Shown: positions 1 to 5,620, numbered from the stretch's first letter. The stretch is DNA of 6,761 nucleotides from Acidobacteria bacterium CG_4_9_14_3_um_filter_49_7 (GCA_002789615.1 PFTO01000190.1:6523-13283); one strand, 5' to 3'. Numbers and translations are program-made. Notes: a model not told the origin generated them from the sequence alone.

Positions 1-2
1 AA

Positions 3-56
3 GAAGGTGTAGGTGCGGAGGAAATCGTTTTTGATAAAGCGGATCAGGCAGAATAA
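3..56 (+). CDS. 3' end of an upstream gene (partial, unidentified)
   Basis: Frame 3 is open from the window edge for 17 codons and ends in GAA-TAA; the other two plus frames stop within the first 35 bases. The visible tail is acidic (ends in DKADQAE). The TAA at 54-56 directly abuts the ATG of the next gene, as expected for neighbours in one operon. Too little is visible to identify a family. Confidence 0.5.
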   Translation, partial: EGVGAEEIVFDKADQAE

Positions 57-272
57 ATGGAAACTGAAAAGCAGGAATTAATTGAGGATATCAATAAACT
101 GGAAAGCGCACTGAAGGAAACGAAAGATAAACAAAAGGAAGAGATTAAAGGGAAGATTGAGATGAAGCGTGAACGTCTGAAGGCTGTTGAACAGGCACAG
201 ATCGAAGCAAGCATAGAACCGGGCAAAACTGAGCCAATCATTTCAACCGACACGAAAAAACCACGGCGTTGA
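57..272 (+). CDS. Small charged coiled-coil protein, unknown function
   Basis: This encodes a 71-residue soluble protein that I do not recognise. Residues 1-50 are almost entirely Glu, Lys, Arg, Gln, Leu and Ile with a heptad-like spacing of Leu and Ile, so a single long helix or coiled coil is likely. The tail (about 51-71) is Pro/Thr-rich and ends in basic KKPRR. There is no signal peptide, membrane segment or cysteine. The start abuts the stop of the upstream frame (TAA then ATG), with only a weak AGG about 8 bases upstream, so translation is probably coupled to the preceding gene. A strong terminator follows at 331-361. The reading frame on the opposite strand over the same bases is a shadow: it has no ribosome site and a poor composition. 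The protein could be a small structural or partner protein of the upstream gene product. Confidence 0.65.
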   Translation: METEKQELIEDINKLESALKETKDKQKEEIKGKIEMKRERLKAVEQAQIEASIEPGKTEPIISTDTKKPRR

Positions 273-330
273 ACTTGGCGCTTTCTTTTTCATATCTCCT
301 AAACAAAAGGCCAAATCTGGCATTCCGCCA

Positions 331-361
331 ACGGCTGATCACTCGCTGATCAGCCGTTTTT
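331..361 (+). terminator. Intrinsic terminator after the small coiled-coil gene
   Basis: A perfect 11-bp stem (331-341 ACGGCTGATCA with 347-357 TGATCAGCCGT) has a 5-base loop CTCGC and is followed by a run of five T at 357-361 on the plus strand. This is a textbook rho-independent terminator for the plus-strand transcript. The hairpin lies over the stop codon and last codons (RLIS) of the convergent minus-strand gene, so the two genes share this sequence. On the minus strand no T run follows the stem directly. A weaker minus-strand hairpin (GCCA-GATT-TGGC, 321-310, then CTTTTGTTT) lies just beyond and may end the operon transcript. Confidence 0.8.
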
Positions 362-1556
362 CGCCGGTGAGAGTGCGGATGTCTGTGGCATCCTGAGAAA
401 CTTCAAGACAACCTCTGTAGGTGCCGTCAGGGTCCCGCATTGCGAAGTACTGGATCAGGACAAAGCGGCTGCCATGGGTAATCCAGAATGATTCTTTGTT
501 TTTGCCCCCGTTTCGGAAGGCTTCCAGAAGTTTGTTGACCATGTGGACGCTTTCCGGTGGATGACAATTCTGCACGGTTCGTCCGATAACGGCTCTTGAA
601 CGTGAAAACAACCTGTCTTTTGGGTTGGAGAAGTAAACGACTGTGTCGGTTTCGTCAATAAGTGTCATGTCCACCGGCAGAGTGTTGAGCATTCGGATGA
701 GCTGTTTCTGTGTCAGGGTGCCGGTTTCCAGATTCAGCATGCCGCTGTCCGGCCCTGCCGGTACATCGGCATGTGTCTTTTCTGCAGGGCACTCAGGCGT
801 TTCGATGAAGGCAAAGCCCAGGTCAAATGAAGCCCGGCGCAGTTCATCAAATTCTTTTGCCGGAACGGTTTCTGTTGCAAGGGGATAGACCACCAGTTCT
901 TCTTTGAATACCATGCCGTGGGCGAGGAAATAATATTTCCCCAGTTCCCGGTTCAGTTCCGGCATAACCGGGGTTTCCAGCGCGAGGAGCTCCCGAAGGG
1001 TCCGGACGGATTTGCGTATGTCGGAATCAATGGACCACATGACCTGCAGGGGACGTGGAAACTCCCAGCGTTTTTCCAGGGCGGGGAAGAGGACATTTTC
1101 TTTCTTGTCGTAGTGAACTTCAAATTCAAAGAGTCGATCAATAACGTTTCGCAGCTTGACCACTGTTTCCGACGATGGAGACGCCAGCTCTTCTGCTTCT
1201 TTGTTCAACTGTTTCACCGCTTCCCTCGTTTCGGCAAGGTGAGCCTCCAACGCCCGGTTTTCAGCCATCAGTTCGTACAGGAAGGTCTCCGGTTCCGGCC
1301 GCTTCCACGGATACTCTTTCAGATATTTGTAGAAAACGTTGATCACTTTCCCGATCGTTTCCTTGATGGCGTCAATGGAGACACCGAGGGCGAGCTGACG
1401 AGTCTCCATCTCCACAATGTCCCTTGGGGTGACATTTTCAATGGCGTATCCATATTTGTCCATCAGTTCCCTGCCGTTTTCGCCCTTGACAATTCCCATG
1501 GAAAATTTCAGCAGGCTTTCAACCTTGTCTCCATTTCCATGCAATAGCTCCGACAT
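339..1556 (-). CDS. DUF438-hemerythrin(HHE)-PAS protein, diverged paralogue (operon protein C)
   Basis: This 405-residue cytoplasmic protein has the COG2461 layout: a DUF438-like N-terminus (about 10-85), a hemerythrin-type four-helix region (about 90-235), and a C-terminal PAS domain (about 273-395) carrying NCHPPESVH (C331, H332). Hemerythrin-like domains of this type usually hold a di-iron or similar metal site; PAS domains sense small ligands or redox state. The helix-2 motif HYDKKENVLFP (H148, E153) is intact. Compared with protein A of the same operon, the helix-1 His is T91 and the helix-3 His is D176, while H213 in helix 4 is present only here. The N-domain also lacks the CDVH motif seen in A. 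The PAS part aligns with that of A without gaps at roughly half identity, so the two are paralogues. I chose the ATG at 1556 over a start 14 codons upstream because AAGGAGGG ends 6 bases before it and the longer form would overlap the preceding gene. It is the last gene of the operon, 13 bases after protein B. Confidence 0.9.
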   Translation of the reverse strand: MSELLHGNGDKVESLLKFSMGIVKGENGRELMDKYGYAIENVTPRDIVEMETRQLALGVSIDAIKETIGKVINVFYKYLKEYPWKRPEPETFLYELMAENRALEAHLAETREAVKQLNKEAEELASPSSETVVKLRNVIDRLFEFEVHYDKKENVLFPALEKRWEFPRPLQVMWSIDSDIRKSVRTLRELLALETPVMPELNRELGKYYFLAHGMVFKEELVVYPLATETVPAKEFDELRRASFDLGFAFIETPECPAEKTHADVPAGPDSGMLNLETGTLTQKQLIRMLNTLPVDMTLIDETDTVVYFSNPKDRLFSRSRAVIGRTVQNCHPPESVHMVNKLLEAFRNGGKNKESFWITHGSRFVLIQYFAMRDPDGTYRGCLEVSQDATDIRTLTGEKRLISE

Positions 1557-1562
1557 GTATGT

Positions 1563-1570
1563 CCCTCCTT
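1563..1570 (-). promoter_or_regulatory. Ribosome binding site fixing the start of protein C
   Basis: AAGGAGGG on the minus strand ends 6 bases before the ATG at 1556-1554. Its first base is the last base of the TGA stop of protein B (1572-1570). This near-perfect Shine-Dalgarno site supports the MSELL start over the upstream in-frame ATG. Confidence 0.8.
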
Positions 1571-2100
1571 CAGTCCGGTTTCCGGAAAAAACAAGCAACC
1601 GATCCGGCCTCAGCTTCTTTTCTCAAGTGTACTGCAAAGCCCTTTTGTTTCGCAAGGTCGAGGAGGGGGACCGGTTCAAACGGGGCGATTACTTTCAGGA
1701 TCTTCCCCGGTTTCAGTGCAGCCAGCTTCTCCATTGCAATGGAAATGGGCTGTTCGCCTGAATCAATGAAGGGGCGGATGTCCAGGGTTTCGTACACTGT
1801 TTCCGGTGCGAACCAGGGAGGCGGGGATGTTTCTCCTGTTACACTCTCTTCCACTTCCATTTGGTCCATGCCGGCAGCCCGGCGAAGTTCATTTATCAGA
1901 CGGGGCAGAGGCACACCTCCTACCTTGGCCACCTGGCGAAGGGTGGCGACCTTTGCCACAGTTCTTCTCAATACCGGGTTTTTCAGTTTTTCAAATTTCG
2001 GGGACAATTCCATAAGGACCGGTTCCAGTTCCGGAAAATCATCCAGCAGGGCACCGACTTTCGTATCCGGGGTAATCTCCCTGGCCTTACTCTTATTCAT
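1570..2100 (-). CDS. DUF1858-DUF2249 domain protein (operon protein B)
   Basis: This 176-residue soluble protein has two small domains. Residues about 8-75 match the long form of DUF1858 (ITPDTKVGALLDDFPELEP through NPVLRRTVAKVATL to LINELRRAAG). Residues about 105-174 match DUF2249 (ETLDIRPFI, the PFEPVPLLDLAKQKGF segment, final CFFRK), a fold related to TusA/SirA. A Pro-rich linker with ETSPPPWFAPE joins them. Short DUF1858 proteins often carry a CxxC pair; here the domain has no cysteine, and the only Cys is near the C-terminus. DUF1858 resembles in size and helical character the ScdA_N domain of RIC/YtfE iron-centre repair proteins, so a partner role for the flanking hemerythrin proteins is plausible, but this is inference. 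The start has AGGAG about 7 bases upstream. Its ATG lies inside the end of gene A (8-base overlap, ATGAATAA), so translation is coupled. The exact biochemical function is unknown. Confidence 0.88.
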   Translation of the reverse strand: MNKSKAREITPDTKVGALLDDFPELEPVLMELSPKFEKLKNPVLRRTVAKVATLRQVAKVGGVPLPRLINELRRAAGMDQMEVEESVTGETSPPPWFAPETVYETLDIRPFIDSGEQPISIAMEKLAALKPGKILKVIAPFEPVPLLDLAKQKGFAVHLRKEAEAGSVACFFRKPD

Positions 2101-3346
2101 GGCTTTCTCCTGTTTTGTCGTTTGCAGGGAGTCGCTGTTCCCCTGTCAAGGCTCGTTTTTCGGTCAAATCCTGGCTTACTTCCAGAGTCCCCAGGTATTC
2201 GCCTGATTCATCCCTGAGCGCAAAATATTCGATATGAATAAATTTTGCGCCGAGATTGATCCAGAACGCGGAGTTTTCCTCTCTGCCGGCCTTGAAATCA
2301 GATAGAATTTTTTCCACAACGTGCATACTCTTCGGCGGGTGACAGTGCTGGACCTTCCGGCCGATAATCGCCTTGCTCCGGGCAAAAATCCTTTCTTTCC
2401 CCCGGGTGAAATATCGTACCGTGTCATCCCTGTCCACAAAAGTCATGTCAAAGGGAATGGTGTTTAGAATGGCTGTCAGTTCCACCGGTGTCATGGTCCC
2501 GGTACTGAGGCGAATTCTACCCGATGCATCCCCGGTTGTTGGTTCCTCCACATCCGCAGCCGGTTCCCATTGGGCCTCAGGCTCAATGAGACAGTAGCCG
2601 TAATCTCCTGTCTGGTGGTGAATCTGTGCCCATTCTGTCTCATCCAGTTTTTCCCAGGACATGGGGAATAGTATTTCCTCTTCTTTCATCACCATTTCCG
2701 CCGTGGCGTTGCCTGCGGGCTTCAGCGCGAAATCCACCAGCGCGGACAAATCCCCGACCGTTACACGATCGGTAAATTTCTCCAGGGCATCTGACCCGGC
2801 CTTGAGCCAGGCCCGGATCTCGTCGTGTTTCCCCCACATAACAGTGGAAGGTCCGGTTATACCGTGATTTTCCAGGAAGGGAAACAGCAGATTTTCTTTG
2901 CGAAGATAATGCTTTCCGACATCCGTCAGTGAAAAAAAATGCTTGCGGATATTCTCAAACACCTCTCCGGCCGGAACCGACTCATCCAGTGATTCTAATT
3001 CGTTGAACAGCTTGTCCAGTGCGGTGACTTCCCACATTATGGCTTCATTTTCCTTTTTAAACACGTCCAGCGGATGCCCTTCCGGTACAGACAGATTCGC
3101 AGGTTGTTCGATGTGGCCTCTGAGAGCCTGGGCATGCACATCGCAGAGTTTCAGGATCTCCTCCTGCGGTAATCCCTCCGCCATCAGTTCCTGCTCCACC
3201 TGAACCACCTGCTCGTACGGCACCGTTCCCAGAAGCCGAACCAGCGAGCCCCTGACGCTGTCCACCGCTTCTCCACTGTTTAATTGGCGAATCATATGTT
3301 TTAGCAGTTCTTTCCGCCTGTCTGCGGAATGCAGTGTTTCACTCAT
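2093..3346 (-). CDS. DUF438-hemerythrin(HHE)-PAS protein (operon protein A)
   Basis: This 417-residue cytoplasmic protein of the COG2461 type leads the operon. DUF438 spans about 8-80 and includes GLPQEEILKLCDVHAQAL. The hemerythrin-like region spans about 88-240 and shows the family markers EGHPLDVFKKEN (H91), KHYLRKENLLFPFLE (H146, E151), MWGKHDEIR (H174) and MKEEEILFPM. A linker with GYCLIEPEA follows, then a PAS domain (about 280-395) with HCHPPKSMHVVEKIL (C335, H336). Hemerythrin domains bind di-iron and react with oxygen or NO; the PAS domain suggests sensing. There is no kinase, HTH or cyclase output domain, so any signal must pass through protein contacts, probably with B and C. I chose the ATG at 3346 because GAAGGAG ends 7 bases before it; an in-frame ATG 12 codons upstream has no such site. 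The 3' end overlaps gene B by 8 bases. The family assignment is firm; the physiological role is inferred. Confidence 0.92.
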   Translation of the reverse strand: MSETLHSADRRKELLKHMIRQLNSGEAVDSVRGSLVRLLGTVPYEQVVQVEQELMAEGLPQEEILKLCDVHAQALRGHIEQPANLSVPEGHPLDVFKKENEAIMWEVTALDKLFNELESLDESVPAGEVFENIRKHFFSLTDVGKHYLRKENLLFPFLENHGITGPSTVMWGKHDEIRAWLKAGSDALEKFTDRVTVGDLSALVDFALKPAGNATAEMVMKEEEILFPMSWEKLDETEWAQIHHQTGDYGYCLIEPEAQWEPAADVEEPTTGDASGRIRLSTGTMTPVELTAILNTIPFDMTFVDRDDTVRYFTRGKERIFARSKAIIGRKVQHCHPPKSMHVVEKILSDFKAGREENSAFWINLGAKFIHIEYFALRDESGEYLGTLEVSQDLTEKRALTGEQRLPANDKTGESHE

Positions 3347-3353
3347 ATTCTTT

Positions 3354-3360
3354 CTCCTTC
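3354..3360 (-). promoter_or_regulatory. Ribosome binding site fixing the start of protein A
   Basis: GAAGGAG on the minus strand lies 7 bases before the ATG at 3346-3344, choosing MSETLHS as the N-terminus over the longer in-frame reading. Confidence 0.75.
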
Positions 3361-3376
3361 CCGGCACTGAAGCCGG
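3361..3376 (-). repeat. Small hairpin abutting the operon's first ribosome site
   Basis: On the minus strand CCGGC-TTCAGT-GCCGG forms a 5-bp all-GC stem with a 6-base loop in the 5' leader, and the Shine-Dalgarno GAAGGAG begins on the very next base. One wobble and one U-A pair could extend the stem into the start of the ribosome site. It may only be chance structure; a role in tuning translation is inference. Confidence 0.4.
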
Positions 3377-3397
3377 AATCATTTCTTACCGGATTTA

Positions 3398-3403
3398 ATC
3401 ATA
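3398..3403 (-). promoter_or_regulatory. Putative -10 box of the hemerythrin operon promoter
   Basis: TATGAT on the minus strand matches the sigma-70 -10 consensus at 5 of 6 positions and predicts transcription starting near 3391, giving a leader of about 45 bases. The expected -35 position (3421-3426) reads AATTTT, which is not a -35 box, so the promoter would need an activator. A second possible -10, TATAGT, lies at 3408-3403. Confidence 0.5.
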
Positions 3404-3424
3404 CTATAAAAGTAAAGAATAAAA

Positions 3425-3438
3425 TTGTTCCAGAACAA
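3425..3438. promoter_or_regulatory. FNR/DNR-shaped palindrome, candidate activator site
   Basis: TTGTTC-CA-GAACAA is a perfect 6-2-6 inverted repeat. Written as TTGTT-N4-AACAA it has the same 14-base geometry as CRP/FNR-superfamily sites (FNR and DNR: TTGAT-N4-ATCAA), differing at the fourth and fifth bases of each arm. Its centre (3431.5) is about 40.5 bases upstream of the start predicted from the TATGAT box, close to the -41.5 position of class II activators. Which regulator binds is not known. Confidence 0.5.
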
Positions 3439-3536
3439 AAAACATCAAAAAGACGTAGAAATAATGGGTATTGACTCAGGAAAGTGTTGGGGTGACGTTT
3501 TTACAGCTTGTTGTTCCCAGAATGCGCTATTTTTGG

Positions 3537-3542
3537 TAAAAT
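3537..3542 (+). promoter_or_regulatory. Possible -10 box of fabA
   Basis: TAAAAT (5 of 6 to consensus) predicts a start near 3549 and a leader of about 24 bases. The -35 is poor: TTCCCA at 3514-3519 has the right 17-base gap but only three matches, and TTGTTC at 3511-3516 is 20 bases away. The TTGACT at 3471-3476 has no matching -10 at normal spacing. Confidence 0.3.
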
Positions 3543-3572
3543 ACAAATATTGAATTTCCGTTGAGGTGAGAC

Positions 3573-4088
3573 ATGGAGAGAAAGACATTTTATACACTGA
3601 AAGAAATCATCAAATGCGGCAAAGGTAAGCTGTTCGGTAAGGATAATGCCCGGTTGCCTGTAAAAAAAATGCGAATGATAGATCGGATAGTGAAAATTGT
3701 GGAAAATGGCGGCAAATATGGGAAGGGCGAAATTATCGCGGAACTGGACATTAACCCGAAAAAGTGGTTCTTCAAATGCCATTTCCCGGGAGACCCGGTC
3801 ATGCCGGGCTGCCTCGGCCTGGATGCCCTCTGGCAGTTGCTGGGGTTTTACCTCGGCTGGAAAGGGTATCAGGGCAAGGGCCGTGCGCTGGGAGTCGGTG
3901 AGGTGAAATTCACGGGCCAGATTCTTCCCAACGCACAGAAGGTGCTCTATCACTTGGATATCAAACGGGTGATGGCTTCCAAGTTGAAAATGGTCATTGG
4001 AGACGGCAGCGTCCTGGTGGATGGCCGACTGATTTACATGGCGCAGAATCTGAAAGTTGGGCTTTTCGCATCCACTGAAGGGTTTTAG
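3573..4088 (+). CDS. fabA: 3-hydroxydecanoyl-[ACP] dehydratase/trans-2-decenoyl-[ACP] isomerase FabA
   Basis: This 171-residue protein is full length for FabA (E. coli: 172). FabA dehydrates 3-hydroxyacyl-ACP and, at C10, isomerises trans-2- to cis-3-decenoyl-ACP, the branch point of anaerobic unsaturated fatty acid synthesis in the cytoplasm. The sequence follows the E. coli protein along its whole length: LFGKDNARLPV near the N-terminus, AELDINPKKWFF, the hot-dog-fold active-site stretch CHFPGDPVMPGCLGLD, then WQLLGFYLGW and GKGRALGVGEVKFTGQ. The catalytic pair is present as H70 and D84. The FPGDPVMPGC form with WQLLGFYLGW separates it from FabZ. GAGGTGAG at 3563-3570 precedes the ATG. It stands alone, transcribed divergently from the hemerythrin operon; no fabB is seen here, but FabB elongation of the cis product would be required for its role. 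Confidence 0.97.
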   Translation: MERKTFYTLKEIIKCGKGKLFGKDNARLPVKKMRMIDRIVKIVENGGKYGKGEIIAELDINPKKWFFKCHFPGDPVMPGCLGLDALWQLLGFYLGWKGYQGKGRALGVGEVKFTGQILPNAQKVLYHLDIKRVMASKLKMVIGDGSVLVDGRLIYMAQNLKVGLFASTEGF

Positions 4089-4094
4089 CCCTTC
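4077..4094 (+). repeat. Small hairpin spanning the fabA stop codon
   Basis: GAAGGG-TTTTAG-CCCTTC gives a 6-bp perfect stem whose loop includes the TAG stop. No clear T run follows (next bases CGCTTTC), so it is at best a weak terminator or a 3'-end stabiliser. Confidence 0.35.
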
Positions 4095-4177
4095 CGCTTT
4101 CAAGCAGCAAGAGTCGGGCAACGCCGTGTGGTCCTTTGTGTACGGTGAACGGCGGATAATCCAGAAGAAGTAAATTT

Positions 4178-4221
4178 ACCAGGTGTAAACGACCGCGGGC
4201 AACATGCGATCACCTGGTTTT
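4178..4221. terminator. Possible shared terminator between fabA and the permease
   Basis: ACCAGGTG (4178-4185) pairs with CACCTGGT (4211-4218), an 8-bp stem with a long loop of about 25 bases, followed on the plus strand by TTTTGTATTT. It lies between convergent genes and includes the permease stop codon. The long loop and the 90-base distance from fabA make this uncertain. Confidence 0.4.
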
Positions 4222-5514
4222 GTATTTGCGGTGGAAGAAATGTCCTCGAACATATTTGCCGTACAGTACTTCAAATAGAATCGAAACAAAGATAAATGAC
4301 AAGAACACCCATATCGCCCCGGGGTTACTTGAATAAGTGTGAACCAGCAGGGTTATAAACGCTGCAATGCTTGCCAGAGAAGCGATCAGAATGATCCATT
4401 TATTTCCGTTGATCTTGTCGCGGAGCCGATACGCACTGATATTAACCATTGAAAATATGAGGAGAAAACCGGCGCTGCCAATAATCGCGATATTTGTTAA
4501 GTTAATCAGATTTCCCAGCAATAAGCTCAATACTGTTGTAATTAAAACACCCATAAAAGGGATATTCTTCCTTTCCCAGTCAAGGACTTCTGGGAGCTCT
4601 CCCTCTTTCGCAATTATAAAGCCCAACCGGGCATTCCCGAAAAAAGTCGCATTAATCGCAGAAAAAGTTGCCAGAAGTGCGGCAATAGAAACGATGATGA
4701 AGCCTGTTTGTCCAAGCGCAGGTTTTGCGGCAACCGCCAATGCGTAGTCCTTTGCTTTCAAAAGTTGTTGTTGAGGTACAGTGCCGACAGTGACTGTTGC
4801 AATCAGTATGTATAGAACAATAACCAACAATACGGAACCATACAGTGCCCTTGGTAAATTTAATGAGGGGTTTCTGATTTCCTCAGCGGCGTGGGCGATT
4901 AGTTCAAAGCCCTCATAGGCGACGAAGATAATCATCCCGGCAACAACAATAGAAAAAGATCCTCCCCATTGATTCGGTGAGATTCGCTGGGGGTCAATAA
5001 ATGAGATGCCGGATACGATGATCAGAGTCAACAGTATGAGTTTAATCACTACAATCGCAGTTTCTGATTTACTTACAAAAGAGGCACTTATCAAGTTGAT
5101 CAGAGCCGGAAGCAAAATGGCGAAACTCACCAGCAAATGTTTCCGCCATTGTGTGGGGTTGCCGTGGAAGAAGGTCTGGGCATAAGAAGAGAAAGCAACA
5201 GCATATAAGGAAATCGTGACAAGATAACTTAACCAGAGCAACAAATTTGTGCTGCCTGATAACAGGTTATGCTTAAAGGCATTATCTACAAACACGACGG
5301 TCCCGCCACGGTTCTGGTATCTTACAGAAAGCTTTGCGTAGGAATAAGAAGTCAGTAATGCCACAATCCCTGCGAACAAAAAAGCTAAAGCAGTTGCCCC
5401 CCGGGCAAATGAAACGGCTTCGCCCAACACCGCAAAAATGCCACCTCCGACCATGCCGCCTACGCCGATTGAAACAGCACCGAACAGGCCAATTGTTCTC
5501 TTTTTTTGAACCAT
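4210..5514 (-). CDS. APC-family amino acid permease
   Basis: This 434-residue inner-membrane protein has about 12 hydrophobic segments (roughly 8-30, 39-59, 88-112, 127-146, 152-172, 187-207, 224-246, 271-293, 318-338, 341-362, 372-392, 399-419), normal length for the APC superfamily. The substrate-binding break of TM1 is visible as GGMVGGGIFA (19-28), and TM6 with its loop as FVAYEGFE (197-204) followed by EEIRNP (211-216) and LPRA (220-223). Such permeases take up or exchange amino acids, usually with protons. The general look is of the YbaT/YhdG group, but the substrate cannot be read from sequence. AAGGA ends about 6 bases before the ATG. A strong sigma-70 promoter lies upstream at 5574-5603. 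It is a single-gene unit. Its base composition is distinctly more AT-rich than the hemerythrin operon, which may reflect separate ancestry. Confidence 0.9.
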   Translation of the reverse strand: MVQKKRTIGLFGAVSIGVGGMVGGGIFAVLGEAVSFARGATALAFLFAGIVALLTSYSYAKLSVRYQNRGGTVVFVDNAFKHNLLSGSTNLLLWLSYLVTISLYAVAFSSYAQTFFHGNPTQWRKHLLVSFAILLPALINLISASFVSKSETAIVVIKLILLTLIIVSGISFIDPQRISPNQWGGSFSIVVAGMIIFVAYEGFELIAHAAEEIRNPSLNLPRALYGSVLLVIVLYILIATVTVGTVPQQQLLKAKDYALAVAAKPALGQTGFIIVSIAALLATFSAINATFFGNARLGFIIAKEGELPEVLDWERKNIPFMGVLITTVLSLLLGNLINLTNIAIIGSAGFLLIFSMVNISAYRLRDKINGNKWIILIASLASIAAFITLLVHTYSSNPGAIWVFLSFIFVSILFEVLYGKYVRGHFFHRKYKTR

Positions 5515-5573
5515 AAAAGTCCTTGTTTTATTTAATGTTCAGTACCTAAATAAATAAAATATCACTGAATCTG

Positions 5574-5603
5574 ATGATACTTTGACGCCAATCCGACTGT
5601 CAA
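5574..5603 (-). promoter_or_regulatory. Sigma-70 promoter of the permease
   Basis: On the minus strand TTGACA (5603-5598, 6 of 6) and TATCAT (5579-5574, 5 of 6) are separated by 18 bases, predicting transcription from about 5567 and a leader of about 53 bases. This is the best promoter match in the window. Confidence 0.65.
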
Positions 5604-5610
5604 TGACAAT
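5582..5610 (+). promoter_or_regulatory. Possible plus-strand promoter overlapping the permease promoter
   Basis: TTGACG (5582-5587, 5 of 6) and GACAAT (5605-5610, 4 of 6) are 17 bases apart and point toward the 85-aa gene, giving a leader of about 140 bases. It is interleaved with the minus-strand promoter, so both could not be occupied at once. The -10 is weak. Confidence 0.3.
5598..5608. promoter_or_regulatory. Palindrome over the permease -35 box
   Basis: TGTCA-A-TGACA is a perfect 5-1-5 inverted repeat that covers the -35 hexamer of the permease promoter and part of the possible plus-strand -10. Its position suits a repressor site; no regulator is identifiable. Confidence 0.35.
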
Positions 5611-5620
5611 TCTCACTTTC

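Noticed and set aside
918..1547. Plus-strand open frame of 209 codons opposite protein C
   Set aside because: It is the antisense shadow of a clearly recognisable DUF438-HHE-PAS gene, has no good ribosome site and shows no family features.
1557..1598. Longer N-terminus for protein C (start at 1598)
   Set aside because: It would overlap gene B, and the AAGGAGGG site sits just before the internal ATG at 1556.
1559..2206. Plus-strand open frame of 215 codons opposite protein B
   Set aside because: It mirrors the DUF1858-DUF2249 gene and the end of gene A; Ser/Arg/Phe-rich composition is typical of antisense reading.
3347..3382. Longer N-terminus for protein A (start at 3382)
   Set aside because: The extra residues are unlike the family start, and GAAGGAG precedes the ATG at 3346.
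3471..3476. TTGACT as the -35 box of fabA
   Set aside because: No -10-like hexamer lies 16-19 bases downstream (sequence there is around GACGTT).
3501..4121. Minus-strand open frame of 206 codons over fabA
   Set aside because: It is fully antisense to fabA, whose identity is certain, and has no promoter or ribosome site.
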